Assembly (NCBI GenBank): GCA_965116665.1
Contig: OZ220709.1
Location: forward strand, 3,782,001-3,846,000
Direction: 5' to 3'
From: Aldehydirespirator sp965116665
GTDB lineage: Bacteria > Actinomycetota > Acidimicrobiia > Acidimicrobiales > Aldehydirespiratoraceae
Length of the DNA stretch: 64,000 nucleotides
Shown: piece after piece, positions 39,430 to 46,620 of the stretch
How positions within the stretch are numbered: position 1 is the first letter of the stretch
Layout of the letters: every line of letters begins with the position of its first letter
The notes under the pieces: model-generated
Databases searched by the model: none
Seen by the model: only the letters and a program-made list of their open reading frames with translations
What the model was told of the DNA's origin: nothing
Position numbers and translations under genes: made by a program

Positions 39430-41811
39430 TCAGGCGAGGCCGCGGACCCGGGACTTGTCGGGGTCGTAGAAGGGGTACCGGACCACCTCGGCCTCGATCC
39501 GCTTCTCGTGGCCGTCGAGCTTGCCGATCTCCACAGCCGTGCCGATCTCGGCGTACTCCACCGCCATCCGGCACAGGGCGATGTTCTTGCGGAGGATGGG
39601 CGAGATGGTGCCGCTGGTGACCACGCCCACCTGGTTGCGGCCGGCGTAGACGCCGTCGCCGTGGGCGGCGGGCTCGCCTCCAGACACCTCCAGCCCCACC
39701 AGCCGCCTTTGCGGGTTGTCTCGGCGCTTCAGGAGGGCGTCGCGGCCGATGAAGTCGTCCTCCTTGGTCTTGAGCGGAACCGTGAAACCGATCCCGGCCT
39801 CGTACGGGTCGGTCTGATCGCAGAACTCGTGGCCGGCGAAGATCAACCCGGCCTCGATGCGCAGGATGTCGAGCGCGGCCAGACCCATCGGCACCAGCCC
39901 GTGACCGGCGCCGGCCTCGAAGACGGCGTCCCACACCGCGGGAGCATCCGAGGGATGGCAGAACATCTCGTAGCCGAGTTCGCCGGTGTAGCCGGTGCGG
40001 GAGACCACCAGCGGGATGCCGTCATAGTCGCCGATCCTCGCGATGGCGAACCGGAACCATCCCAGCTCGGTGATGGTCGGCTGGTCGGGCCGGGTCCACA
40101 CTGCCTGCTCCAGGATGCTGCGGCTGTTCGGCCCCTGGACCTGGAGGTTGTGGAGCTGCTCGGTGGAGCTGCGCACCCACACCCGGAGCCCCAGCCGCTC
40201 CGCCTGCTCCCGGAGCCAGACGCCGCTGTAGCCGAGCTGCCCGCCGATCCAGCGGAAGTTCTCCCGCCCGAGCCGGAACACGGTGCCGTCATCGATCATC
40301 CCTCCAGTGGGATGGCACATGGCGGTGTACACCACCTGGCCGTCGGCCAGCTTGCGGATGTTGCGGGTGACGCAGGTCTGCATGAGCTTCTCGGCGTCGG
40401 GCCCGGTGACCTCGTACTTGCGCAGTGGGGAGAGGTCTATGGCCGCCGCGGCCTGCCGGCAGGCCCAGTACTCCTCGATGGGTCCGTGGGCCGTGTAGGA
40501 GTCGGCCAGCCAGTAGCCGCAGTACTCGCTGAAGCTGCGGGTCAAGGTGGACGTCCGGGGATGGAATCCCGTCTCGGAGGTGAGCTGTGCCTCGGAGTCT
40601 GCAGTCATTCGGATCGCCGTCGCTTTCTTGAACCGGTTGGCGGCCGGATAGACCCGCACCGCGATGTCGGTCGGATTCCAGGCATTGGCCGCGTCGATGT
40701 CGTCGGGGCACGACGTAGACACGCACACCAAGTCCTCCAGGGCCCGCATCAGCACGTAGTCGCCGGGGCGGGACCACGGCTCCTCGAGATAAATCTGATA
40801 GGCGTCGTCAAGCTGGGTGTTGTAGAAGAAGTTGATCGCCTCCCATCCCCGGCGGCGGGCCACGCCGTATCCGTTGAGCGCACCGTTGATGTTGTCGGTG
40901 CAGTTGATGTGGCCGGGATAGCCCATCTCCTCGTAGTAGCGGGCGTTGCAGGCGGTGTTGAATGTGTCGTGGCGCCCGACCGTGTCCTGGATCACCTCCA
41001 CGAGGGGCTGCATCCTGGCGTTGAAGAACTTCGAGTAGAGGCCGGGAGCGGGACAGGTCGCGCCCATGAGCGTGCGGGTGATGGTGGCGTCGAGGCATAG
41101 CTCTGCGCCCGCTTCGAGGTCGGCGGCCGCGAAGCACTGGAAGTCCGAGCACTGCCGGCCCTCGACGTCGACCACCTGGAACCAGTCGCCCTTGGCCACC
41201 TGGTAGGCGACGGCGGTGCTGTGTTCGATGATGAAGTCCTGACTGGGGTCGGCCAGCGGAGCCGGCAGCAGCGGCTCGCCGGAGGCCGCGGTCGGACCGC
41301 GGCGGTGCACGTATGCGATCAGATCGGTGACCGGAGCGCCGCCGTGGGCCGACATGGGCTCGCCCGGCGCGGCCACCACGCAAGCGATGTCGGCGTGGGC
41401 GACGACTCGGGCGCTGGCGCCCGGAGCGGTGGCGCCGTCGAGGAGCCTCAGGGCTGTGGCGGCTCGCATCGACGCCATGTCGATGCCGGCCCGTTCGAGT
41501 CCGGCCCGCACCCGGCGGGCGTCCCGCAACTCGGACGAGAGGATGTCCAGGGCGGCCGGTTCGCCGGCGGTCCTCCCGTTGCCACCGGCCTCGACCGGGC
41601 CCAGCAGGCCGGGGTCGGACAGCCCGCTCGCGTCGAAGGCGACCAACTCGCAGCGCTGCCGTCCCTCGGGATCGACAATCTCCAACTCGTCACCGGCGTC
41701 GAGTGCTAGGACGGTGGCGCCGCCGCCGGTCACCCGGTAGCGCTCGACACCGGGACCGAGCATCATCAGCCCCGGCACGAGGACCCTGGGCTGATCCATC
41801 ACCGCCACCAT
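39430..41811 (-). CDS. tdm: Trimethylamine-N-oxide demethylase
   Basis: A 793-aa two-part enzyme. The N-terminal half is of DUF1989 type, with a first copy (DELEIVDPEGRQRCELVAF, near residue 42) and a second (FQVVDVEGRQCSDFQCF, near residue 215), then NTACNARYYEEMGYPGHINC with further Cys residues that could bind zinc. The C-terminal half from about residue 435 is a GcvT/aminomethyltransferase fold (HGPIEEYWACRQAAAAIDLS, LQVQGPNSRSILEQ, SRTGYTGELGYEMF, DQTDPYEAGIGFTV, LVGLEVSG). This architecture and length are those of Tdm, which splits TMAO to dimethylamine and formaldehyde, with folate capture by the GcvT part. ATG 41811 used; ATG 41799 is possible. It faces tmm on the same strand across the broken genes. 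Confidence 0.88.
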   Translation of the reverse strand: MVAVMDQPRVLVPGLMMLGPGVERYRVTGGGATVLALDAGDELEIVDPEGRQRCELVAFDASGLSDPGLLGPVEAGGNGRTAGEPAALDILSSELRDARRVRAGLERAGIDMASMRAATALRLLDGATAPGASARVVAHADIACVVAAPGEPMSAHGGAPVTDLIAYVHRRGPTAASGEPLLPAPLADPSQDFIIEHSTAVAYQVAKGDWFQVVDVEGRQCSDFQCFAAADLEAGAELCLDATITRTLMGATCPAPGLYSKFFNARMQPLVEVIQDTVGRHDTFNTACNARYYEEMGYPGHINCTDNINGALNGYGVARRRGWEAINFFYNTQLDDAYQIYLEEPWSRPGDYVLMRALEDLVCVSTSCPDDIDAANAWNPTDIAVRVYPAANRFKKATAIRMTADSEAQLTSETGFHPRTSTLTRSFSEYCGYWLADSYTAHGPIEEYWACRQAAAAIDLSPLRKYEVTGPDAEKLMQTCVTRNIRKLADGQVVYTAMCHPTGGMIDDGTVFRLGRENFRWIGGQLGYSGVWLREQAERLGLRVWVRSSTEQLHNLQVQGPNSRSILEQAVWTRPDQPTITELGWFRFAIARIGDYDGIPLVVSRTGYTGELGYEMFCHPSDAPAVWDAVFEAGAGHGLVPMGLAALDILRIEAGLIFAGHEFCDQTDPYEAGIGFTVPLKTKEDDFIGRDALLKRRDNPQRRLVGLEVSGGEPAAHGDGVYAGRNQVGVVTSGTISPILRKNIALCRMAVEYAEIGTAVEIGKLDGHEKRIEAEVVRYPFYDPDKSRVRGLA

Positions 41812-41883
41812 GGCCGCCCCCTAAGCGGTTGTGTGCTTGTCCGGCCAGTCTCGCGGCGCGGCGATGCCGGTGCAAACAAAGTC

Positions 41884-42303
41884 TCAGCGCCGCCGTCTGC
41901 CCAGCGGTCCTGACAGTCCTCGCCCACCGGGCCTACCGTCGCCGTCATCGTCGCCCGGCCCGGCGATGTTGGCGAACATCTCCCAGACCAACAGCACAAC
42001 GGCAACCACGCAGGCTGCGGCCGCTATCCATAGCCCGACCGCAGGGTCGGCCTCGTCACTGAACATCTCCCGGATCGCGATGGCGGCCGAGAAACCGGCA
42101 CCGATCCAGGCCGGACGCCAACCGACCTGCACCAGTCCGACGGTGATCAGGCACACAACGAAGACAAACTGCCCTGCGCTGGTGCTGGTGCCTAGCGCAG
42201 ACTCCGTACCGCTCGCGCCGACGTTCGCTTGCCACGGCAGGAATGCCGCCGCGGCCGCGACAACCCCGCAAGCCTGAGCGACCCTCTTGCGTGGGATCTT
42301 CAC
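41884..42303 (-). CDS. Small four-helix membrane protein, unknown function
   Basis: A 139-aa protein with hydrophobic segments near residues 8-25, 45-62, 66-80 and 90-112, ending in a Gly/Arg-rich tail (GRPGGRGLSGPLGRRRR). I do not recognise a family. The GTG start is backed by TAGCCT six bases upstream. It is the furthest downstream of four membrane proteins that trail the ammonium transporter, but it has its own promoter. Confidence 0.6.
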   Translation of the reverse strand: MKIPRKRVAQACGVVAAAAAFLPWQANVGASGTESALGTSTSAGQFVFVVCLITVGLVQVGWRPAWIGAGFSAAIAIREMFSDEADPAVGLWIAAAACVVAVVLLVWEMFANIAGPGDDDGDGRPGGRGLSGPLGRRRR

Positions 42304-42309
42304 AGCCTC

Positions 42310-42315
42310 AGGCTA
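42310..42315 (-). promoter_or_regulatory. Leaderless-type -10 element of the 139-aa membrane protein gene
   Basis: TAGCCT on the minus strand, six bases before the GTG at 42303. Confidence 0.5.
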
Positions 42316-42393
42316 AGGCCTCGTGTGCAGGCGCTGGCGCCGCACCGCCGGAGCGGCGCGGCGCCAGCCACCTTGAATGGGGTGAGTCTGCTG

Positions 42394-42519
42394 TCAGAAA
42401 GCCTGGATGGCGATGATGGTGAAGACAACGCAGACGATGGTGAAGACGATCACCGCCATCTCGATGCCCTTGTCGTGCCCCTGCTTTCCCTGGAACTCGA
42501 TTTGCTTGCGTCGAGCCAT
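42394..42519 (-). CDS. 41-aa single-helix membrane micro-protein
   Basis: Reads MARRKQIEFQGKQGHDKGIE and then one hydrophobic helix of about 20 residues (MAVIVFTIVCVVFTIIAIQA) to a TGA stop. The ATG begins one base after the stop of the 74-aa gene, and GGAGG for this start lies inside that gene's last codons, so translation is coupled. The positive, Lys/Arg-containing N-terminus predicts a cytoplasmic N-terminus. Too short for normal gene callers. Function unknown. Confidence 0.6.
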   Translation of the reverse strand: MARRKQIEFQGKQGHDKGIEMAVIVFTIVCVVFTIIAIQAF

Positions 42520-42520
42520 G

Positions 42521-42745
42521 TCAGTCCTCCGAGCCGTACTTGTCGGCCAGCCGGTCGGCTGCGTGGTTGAGCAGCTTGTCCTCGCGTACCGTCACCAGGA
42601 TCGCTGCGATCACGGAGACCGCGATCCCGAGAAAGGCGAGAACGTACGAGCCGGTGTTGCCGCCCGGTCCCCAGGTGAAGTACCCGGTGGTGCCGTCGGC
42701 AGCCTCGATGGCGGCTTCCCAGCTGTCATAGGGGAAGGTGTTCAT
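42521..42745 (-). CDS. 74-aa single-helix membrane protein next to amtB
   Basis: An N-terminal exterior-like segment (YDSWEAAIEAADGTTGYFTW) is followed by one helix (SYVLAFLGIAVSVIAAILVTV) and a charged C-terminal tail (REDKLLNHAADRLADKYGSED). A near-perfect ribosome site AAGGAGG precedes ATG 42745. A 16-bp palindrome is 15 bases further upstream. No family recognised. Together with the 41-aa and 43-aa proteins it looks like a set of small subunits, possibly of a membrane complex. Confidence 0.7.
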   Translation of the reverse strand: MNTFPYDSWEAAIEAADGTTGYFTWGPGGNTGSYVLAFLGIAVSVIAAILVTVREDKLLNHAADRLADKYGSED

Positions 42746-42760
42746 TCAGTCCTCCTTAGT

Positions 42761-42776
42761 ACTGAACACGTTCAGT
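42761..42776. promoter_or_regulatory. 16-bp palindrome, candidate operator
   Basis: ACTGAACACGTTCAGT: half-sites ACTGAAC and GTTCAGT separated by AC. The form resembles TetR-family operators. It lies over the stop of the 43-aa gene and just upstream of the ribosome site of the 74-aa gene. It could control an internal promoter, or form a hairpin in the transcript. Confidence 0.45.
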
Positions 42777-42903
42777 GGTCGTGTCGAGGTGGTCGCTGCG
42801 CCTCCTGCTGAGCCCGCCTGCGCCTGCCCCAGTATCCGGCGGCCATGACCACCAGGTACATGACGGCCAGGGCAGGGATGAGCTGCAGCCATGAGGCGGA
42901 CAC
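42772..42903 (-). CDS. 43-aa single-helix membrane micro-protein following amtB
   Basis: Starts at GTG, five bases after the amtB stop, and reads MSASWLQLIPALAVMYLVVM-type sequence: one helix with a strongly basic end (GRRRRAQQEAQRPPRHDH). Translation is probably coupled to amtB. A longer reading in the same frame exists but would overlap amtB by 80 bases and lacks a ribosome site. Function unknown; small one-helix proteins can modulate transporters. Confidence 0.5.
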   Translation of the reverse strand: MSASWLQLIPALAVMYLVVMAAGYWGRRRRAQQEAQRPPRHDH

Positions 42904-42907
42904 CCGG

Positions 42908-44296
42908 TTAGCGGTTGGCGGCGAGATCCGCCCGAAGCGTGGCTTCGGCGGACTCCCTGGAACCGTCGGCGTGGGTGATGGGCTCATCGGCCCGACCGAA
43001 CTCCGGATAGAAGTCCGTCTCGAACTCGGCCATGTCGAGGCCCTCGACCTCCACCTCGGGCGGGACCCTCAGCAGGTTCAGCTTCTTGAGGATCCAGGAT
43101 GCCACGTAGCCCGTAATGAAGGACAGCGCGAATATCGCGGTCACGCCCACGAGCTGGCCCAGGAAGCTGGTCTCCACGCCGGCGGGGCCGGTCGGGTATC
43201 CGGCGGCGAAGATGCCGACGGCCAACGCGCCCCACATTCCCATGATGCCGTGGACCGACACCGCTCCGACCGCGTCGTCGACACGGGCCTTGGTCTCCAG
43301 CCAGCCGCCGATGTGGTAGCACAGCCCGGCCGAGAAGAAGGCCAGGAGCAGCACCAGGTTGGGGCTGTAGATGTCGGCACCCGCCGATACCGCCACCACG
43401 CCGGCCAGACCACCGGAGATGGTCCAGAACGGGTCTCCCCGGCTGAAGATGTAGCCGCCGGCGAAGCCGCCCGCGAAGCCCATCGTGATGGTGTAGGTGA
43501 TGGCCGACAGTGTGGCCGGGTTGAAGTAGATGTTGGCCCAGCCCGGAGTGGTGTCGGCCGTGATGGCCAGGCACGCCGCGTAGAAGGCGTAGAACGCGGT
43601 GAAGATGATCATCAGCCCCATCAGCGTGAGATGGAGGTTGTGGGGTTGGAACACCCTCGTACCGCCGTTGCTGTCGTACCTCCCGATCCTCGGACCGAGG
43701 TTGTACAGCACGCCCAGGGCGAAGATGCCGGCCACGCCGTGAACGACCATGGAGGCCGCGAAGTCGTGGTAGCCGAAGTGCACCGTCAGCCAGCCTCCGT
43801 AGCTCCAGCCCCAGGCCGCCGCGACGACCCAGACGATGCCGCCCATCAGGGCGGTCAGCCACAGGTAGGCCGAGATGCGGATGCGCTCGATCACCGAGCC
43901 GGACATGATTGACCCCGTCGTCCACGAGAACAGCACGAAGGCCGCCCAGAAGACGCCGGTAATGTTGTCACCGAGGTTCGGTCCCGCGGAGCCGTCCCAC
44001 GGCAGACCGTACTGGTCGCCGCAGAAATAGAGCCCCTCAAGTCCTGCGGGGCTGGCTCCATCGGCTGAGACTGTGAACTTGATGCCCTCCTGCATGCAGA
44101 AGTACACGTACCAGCCGACGTAGTAGAACGTCGGTGTCACCACGGCAATCGTCATGATGTTCTTCATCGCCGTCGACATGACGTTCTTGCGGCGGCTGAC
44201 GCCGGCTTCGTAGGTCATGAACCCCACATGCAGCAGCCACATAATCGCGACGGTGAAGAAGTAGTAAGCCTCGGTGAACACAATAGATGTGTCCAT
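42908..44296 (-). CDS. amtB: Ammonium transporter AmtB
   Basis: A 462-aa ammonium channel with about 11 helices. The pore histidines are in HFGYHDFAASMVVHGVAG and VSVHGIMGMWGALAVG, and the usual Amt motifs FVLFSWTTGSIMSGSVIERIR and DDAVGAVSVHG are present. Residues between helices 1 and 3 include an exterior loop with two Cys (FCMQEG, YFCGDQ) that could form a disulfide. The C-terminal tail is long and acidic (DFYPEFGRADEPITHADG). The ATG at 44296 gives MDTSIVFTEAYYFF, and an upstream GGGGGTGAG serves as ribosome site. No glnK/PII gene is adjacent, unlike in many bacteria; small membrane proteins follow instead. Would recover ammonium from methylamine and amide breakdown. Confidence 0.93.
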   Translation of the reverse strand: MDTSIVFTEAYYFFTVAIMWLLHVGFMTYEAGVSRRKNVMSTAMKNIMTIAVVTPTFYYVGWYVYFCMQEGIKFTVSADGASPAGLEGLYFCGDQYGLPWDGSAGPNLGDNITGVFWAAFVLFSWTTGSIMSGSVIERIRISAYLWLTALMGGIVWVVAAAWGWSYGGWLTVHFGYHDFAASMVVHGVAGIFALGVLYNLGPRIGRYDSNGGTRVFQPHNLHLTLMGLMIIFTAFYAFYAACLAITADTTPGWANIYFNPATLSAITYTITMGFAGGFAGGYIFSRGDPFWTISGGLAGVVAVSAGADIYSPNLVLLLAFFSAGLCYHIGGWLETKARVDDAVGAVSVHGIMGMWGALAVGIFAAGYPTGPAGVETSFLGQLVGVTAIFALSFITGYVASWILKKLNLLRVPPEVEVEGLDMAEFETDFYPEFGRADEPITHADGSRESAEATLRADLAANR

Positions 44297-44325
44297 TGAC
44301 TCACCCCCAATTCTTCTTGTCCGCT

Positions 44326-44356
44326 CCGACCGGTCGGCCGGACTCAGGGGACAATA
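44326..44356 (-). promoter_or_regulatory. amtB promoter with palindrome in the leader
   Basis: TATTGT (minus strand, 44356-44351) is a likely -10, giving a leader of about 48 bases. The leader contains the perfect 12-bp palindrome CCGACCGGTCGG (44326-44337), which may be a nitrogen-control operator. The rest of the 44297-44453 gap shows nothing else. Confidence 0.4.
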
Positions 44357-44453
44357 GCACAGCCCGAGCCTGCGGGCCCGTTCGGGCCTGGCCGCACGCC
44401 GGACGACTCCCGCCGGAGGGCTCACCGCCGCCGGGGGCGCAGGAGGCGCCGGG

Positions 44454-44831
44454 TCAGCCGTCGCCGGGTTCGCTGACGTTGACCTGGCGGACCTCTCCCG
44501 AGCCGGCATCCACCCACACGGCCGCGTGGTGGAGGAAGTCCTCGGGGCCGCCGGCGGGGTCCGGGACGGTGAACACCACGATCCACATCGGGTCGGGCGG
44601 GAAGCCCTGGCGCAGGATCTTGGCCTCCACCTTGTCGGGCTCGAACGCACCGGGATCGGCCGCCAGCGCGTCGGTGGCGGTGGCGATGGCCTGCTCCTCG
44701 GTGGTGTCCACGCCCCCGCATCTCCCGGTGATGACGACGATCGCAAGGACCAGCCCCACGGCTATCAGCAGCTTCGTGCGCTTCGGGCGGGCGGGTCGGC
44801 GGAACGGGCGGGTTGGCTGATCGTCGGTCAT
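44454..44831 (-). CDS. Membrane-anchored 125-aa protein, unknown function
   Basis: An N-terminal basic stretch (RPFRRPARPKRTK) precedes one hydrophobic helix (residues about 20-36), then an exterior domain with IATATDALAADPGAF, a short beta-rich part (MWIVVFTVPDPAG, AAVWVDAGSGEVRQVNV) that resembles PepSY-like folds. The Cys in ITGRCGG is not in a standard lipobox. TAGGAC seven bases upstream supports ATG 44831. Not recognised. Confidence 0.6.
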   Translation of the reverse strand: MTDDQPTRPFRRPARPKRTKLLIAVGLVLAIVVITGRCGGVDTTEEQAIATATDALAADPGAFEPDKVEAKILRQGFPPDPMWIVVFTVPDPAGGPEDFLHHAAVWVDAGSGEVRQVNVSEPGDG

Positions 44832-44838
44832 GAGCGGC

Positions 44839-44844
44839 GTCCTA
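44839..44844 (-). promoter_or_regulatory. Leaderless-type -10 element of the 125-aa protein gene
   Basis: TAGGAC on the minus strand, seven bases before ATG 44831. The last base departs from the TANNNT pattern. Confidence 0.4.
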
Positions 44845-44858
44845 CGCGGTCGACGGGG

Positions 44859-45089
44859 TCAGGTCCTGCTGGGCGGGCGGACGAAGAATCGCAGGATTAT
44901 GTAGCCCGGCACGTGGATGATGGCGACGAAGGTCAGCCACCACAGCAGGACTCGCGGCCGGTAGCCGCGTTCCCGGCACTCCCAGAATGTGAGCCCGACG
45001 GCTGCGGCCAGCAATATCCAGAGCACGGTGCTCTGGGCCGCCGCGCCCCCACTCTCGCTGAGCCAGCCCACGGCTATCAGCAGTCCCAC
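44859..45089 (-). CDS. 76-aa membrane protein, unknown function
   Basis: Two or three hydrophobic segments (STVLWILLAAAVGLTFW; LLWWLTFVAIIHVPGYIILRFF) with a basic end. The GTG start at 45089 is the only ordinary start; the frame is open another 15 codons upstream without ATG, GTG or TTG. Weak ribosome site GGGCGAGA. Family not recognised, existence moderately supported by hydrophobic pattern and codon use. Confidence 0.45.
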   Translation of the reverse strand: MGLLIAVGWLSESGGAAAQSTVLWILLAAAVGLTFWECRERGYRPRVLLWWLTFVAIIHVPGYIILRFFVRPPSRT

Positions 45090-45134
45090 TGTCTCGCCCT
45101 GGTCAGTGCCCAGGCGGGCGGCAAGACCATCTCT

Positions 45135-45815
45135 CTAACCTCCCGCCGCGGTCCGTGGCTCGCTTGCCGGGTACACCTTTATTGAGATGAACCGGATTGG
45201 CAACTCGACCAGTTCGACCGGGCCGTGGGCCACTTCGCCGTGGATCTGCATGGTGTCGCCGGCGTTCAGGCGGTAGGCCGCACCGCCGTAGCCGTAGTCG
45301 AGCGACCCCTCCAGCACATGCAGGAACTCGACGCCGGGATGCTGGTAGAGCGGGAACACGCCGCCGGGCTCGGTGATGGTGGTGATCATGGGCTCGATGA
45401 CCCGGTTGGGGCCTCGCAGGGTGCCGAGATCCTGGTAGAGCCGCCCCGGCCCACCCCCCTGGTGGTGGATCTCATGACCCTCCCCGGCCCTCACGATCAC
45501 CAGATCGTGCTCCTCGTCCAGGCCTCGGAACAGGGCGGTGACCGGCACCCGTGCCGTTGCCGCCAGCCGCACCAACGTCGACAGGCTCGGCGCGCTCTGA
45601 CCGTGCTCGATCTTCGAGAGCATCCCCAGCGAGATGTCGGCCTCCGCGGCGAAGTTGGACATGGTCATGTTCATCGCCTGGCGCAGCTCCCGCACCCGGC
45701 TGCCCACGACGCGGCACAACTCCCCGGTGGTTACCGGAGAGGCAAGCGCCTCACCGAGGCGAGGGTCGACGCCTTCTCCGGTAGCTGCAGGGTCGGTTGA
45801 TCCCCTGGATGCCAT
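45135..45815 (-). CDS. XRE-family regulator with C-terminal cupin domain
   Basis: A 226-aa regulator. The helix-turn-helix lies at about residues 35-90 (VVGSRVRELRQAMNMTMSNFAAEADISLGMLSKIEHGQSAPSL in pieces), and the cupin covers about 130-220 with HPGVEFLHVLEGSLDYGYGG and MQIHGEVAHGPVEL. Such proteins (PuuR/SutR-like) usually bind a small metabolite and regulate amine or amino-acid use genes. The start at 45815 is favoured over 45836 because AATAAT is six bases upstream. The divergent neighbour is the histidine phosphatase. Confidence 0.85.
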   Translation of the reverse strand: MASRGSTDPAATGEGVDPRLGEALASPVTTGELCRVVGSRVRELRQAMNMTMSNFAAEADISLGMLSKIEHGQSAPSLSTLVRLAATARVPVTALFRGLDEEHDLVIVRAGEGHEIHHQGGGPGRLYQDLGTLRGPNRVIEPMITTITEPGGVFPLYQHPGVEFLHVLEGSLDYGYGGAAYRLNAGDTMQIHGEVAHGPVELVELPIRFISIKVYPASEPRTAAGG

Positions 45816-45821
45816 CGCTCG

Positions 45822-45827
45822 ATTATT
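45822..45827 (-). promoter_or_regulatory. Leaderless-type -10 element of the XRE-cupin gene
   Basis: AATAAT on the minus strand, six bases before ATG 45815. Confidence 0.45.
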
Positions 45828-45923
45828 GCCCCACATCTGCGTCGAGCGACGCACCGAGCCCATCGGCGGTCCCCGAACTCGAGTGAGCCAAGGGGGCGAA
45901 GGCGAGCCGGGCGCGGCGGAGTC

Positions 45924-45929
45924 TACCAT
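45924..45929 (+). promoter_or_regulatory. Leaderless-type -10 element of the histidine phosphatase gene
   Basis: TACCAT, six bases before codon ATC at 45936, the place where the encoded protein should begin. Confidence 0.45.
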
Positions 45930-45935
45930 CGGCGC

Positions 45936-46529
45936 ATCCTGATCCTCCTGCGCCACGGCCGCACACCGAACAACGCCCAGGCCCGGCTCCAGGGCCAATC
46001 CGACTCGCCTCTCGACGAGGTCGGTCTCGAGCAGTCCGCCGTGGTGGGGGAGGCCCTGAGGGGCCGCTGGCCGGTCGACCGGGTAGTCGTGTCCTCTCGT
46101 CGCCGGACCCAGCAGACGGCGCGGGCGGCCGGCTTCGCGGACGCGCCCACCACCGTCGATGACCGGTGGATAGAGATCGACTTCGGCGCCTACGACGACC
46201 GTCGCATCGGCGATGTCATGGCCGAGCTCACCTCGGCGTGGGCCTCCGACGTGTCCTACGTGCCGCCTGGGGGCGAGTCGATGACCTGTCTGCACGAGCG
46301 GGTCGGCGAGGCCGTCGACGAGCTCGTCGATGAAGCCACGGAGAGCAACATCCTGGTGGTGACCCACGCCACCCCCATCAAGTCGGCGGTCGTGTGGCTG
46401 CTCGGGGGCAGCGCCGAGATGATCATGCGTCTGCGGGTGAGCCTTGCCTCCGTAACGGCCTTCGGGCCCGTGTCGCACGGGCTCGTCCTCAGCGAGTTCA
46501 ACTGGTGCCCGGCGCGCCGCATCAACTGA
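45936..46529 (+). CDS. Histidine phosphatase (phosphoglycerate-mutase family) without a normal start codon
   Basis: A protein of about 197 aa with the family core ILLRHGRTPNNAQARLQGQS, which holds the catalytic R-H-G, then VVVSSRRRTQQTA, the FGAYDDRR acid region and LVVTHATPIKSAV with the second His. Similarity begins at once at codon ATC 45936, yet no ATG, GTG or TTG is in frame upstream before the opposite-strand gene, and the first one downstream (GTG 46041) would remove the active site. ATC 45936 or CTG 45939 must be used, or a base has been misread. Possible roles include phosphosugar, alpha-ribazole or nucleotide phosphatase. Confidence 0.75.
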   Translation: MLILLRHGRTPNNAQARLQGQSDSPLDEVGLEQSAVVGEALRGRWPVDRVVVSSRRRTQQTARAAGFADAPTTVDDRWIEIDFGAYDDRRIGDVMAELTSAWASDVSYVPPGGESMTCLHERVGEAVDELVDEATESNILVVTHATPIKSAVVWLLGGSAEMIMRLRVSLASVTAFGPVSHGLVLSEFNWCPARRIN

Positions 46530-46620
46530 CTCCGCGTGCCGGGCCGGGCTTTGCCGTACAGACCGGCCGGGCGTATCGTCGAAGGTGGTCCAAGGCTTCG
46601 GCTCCGAGGGGCGGGCAACG

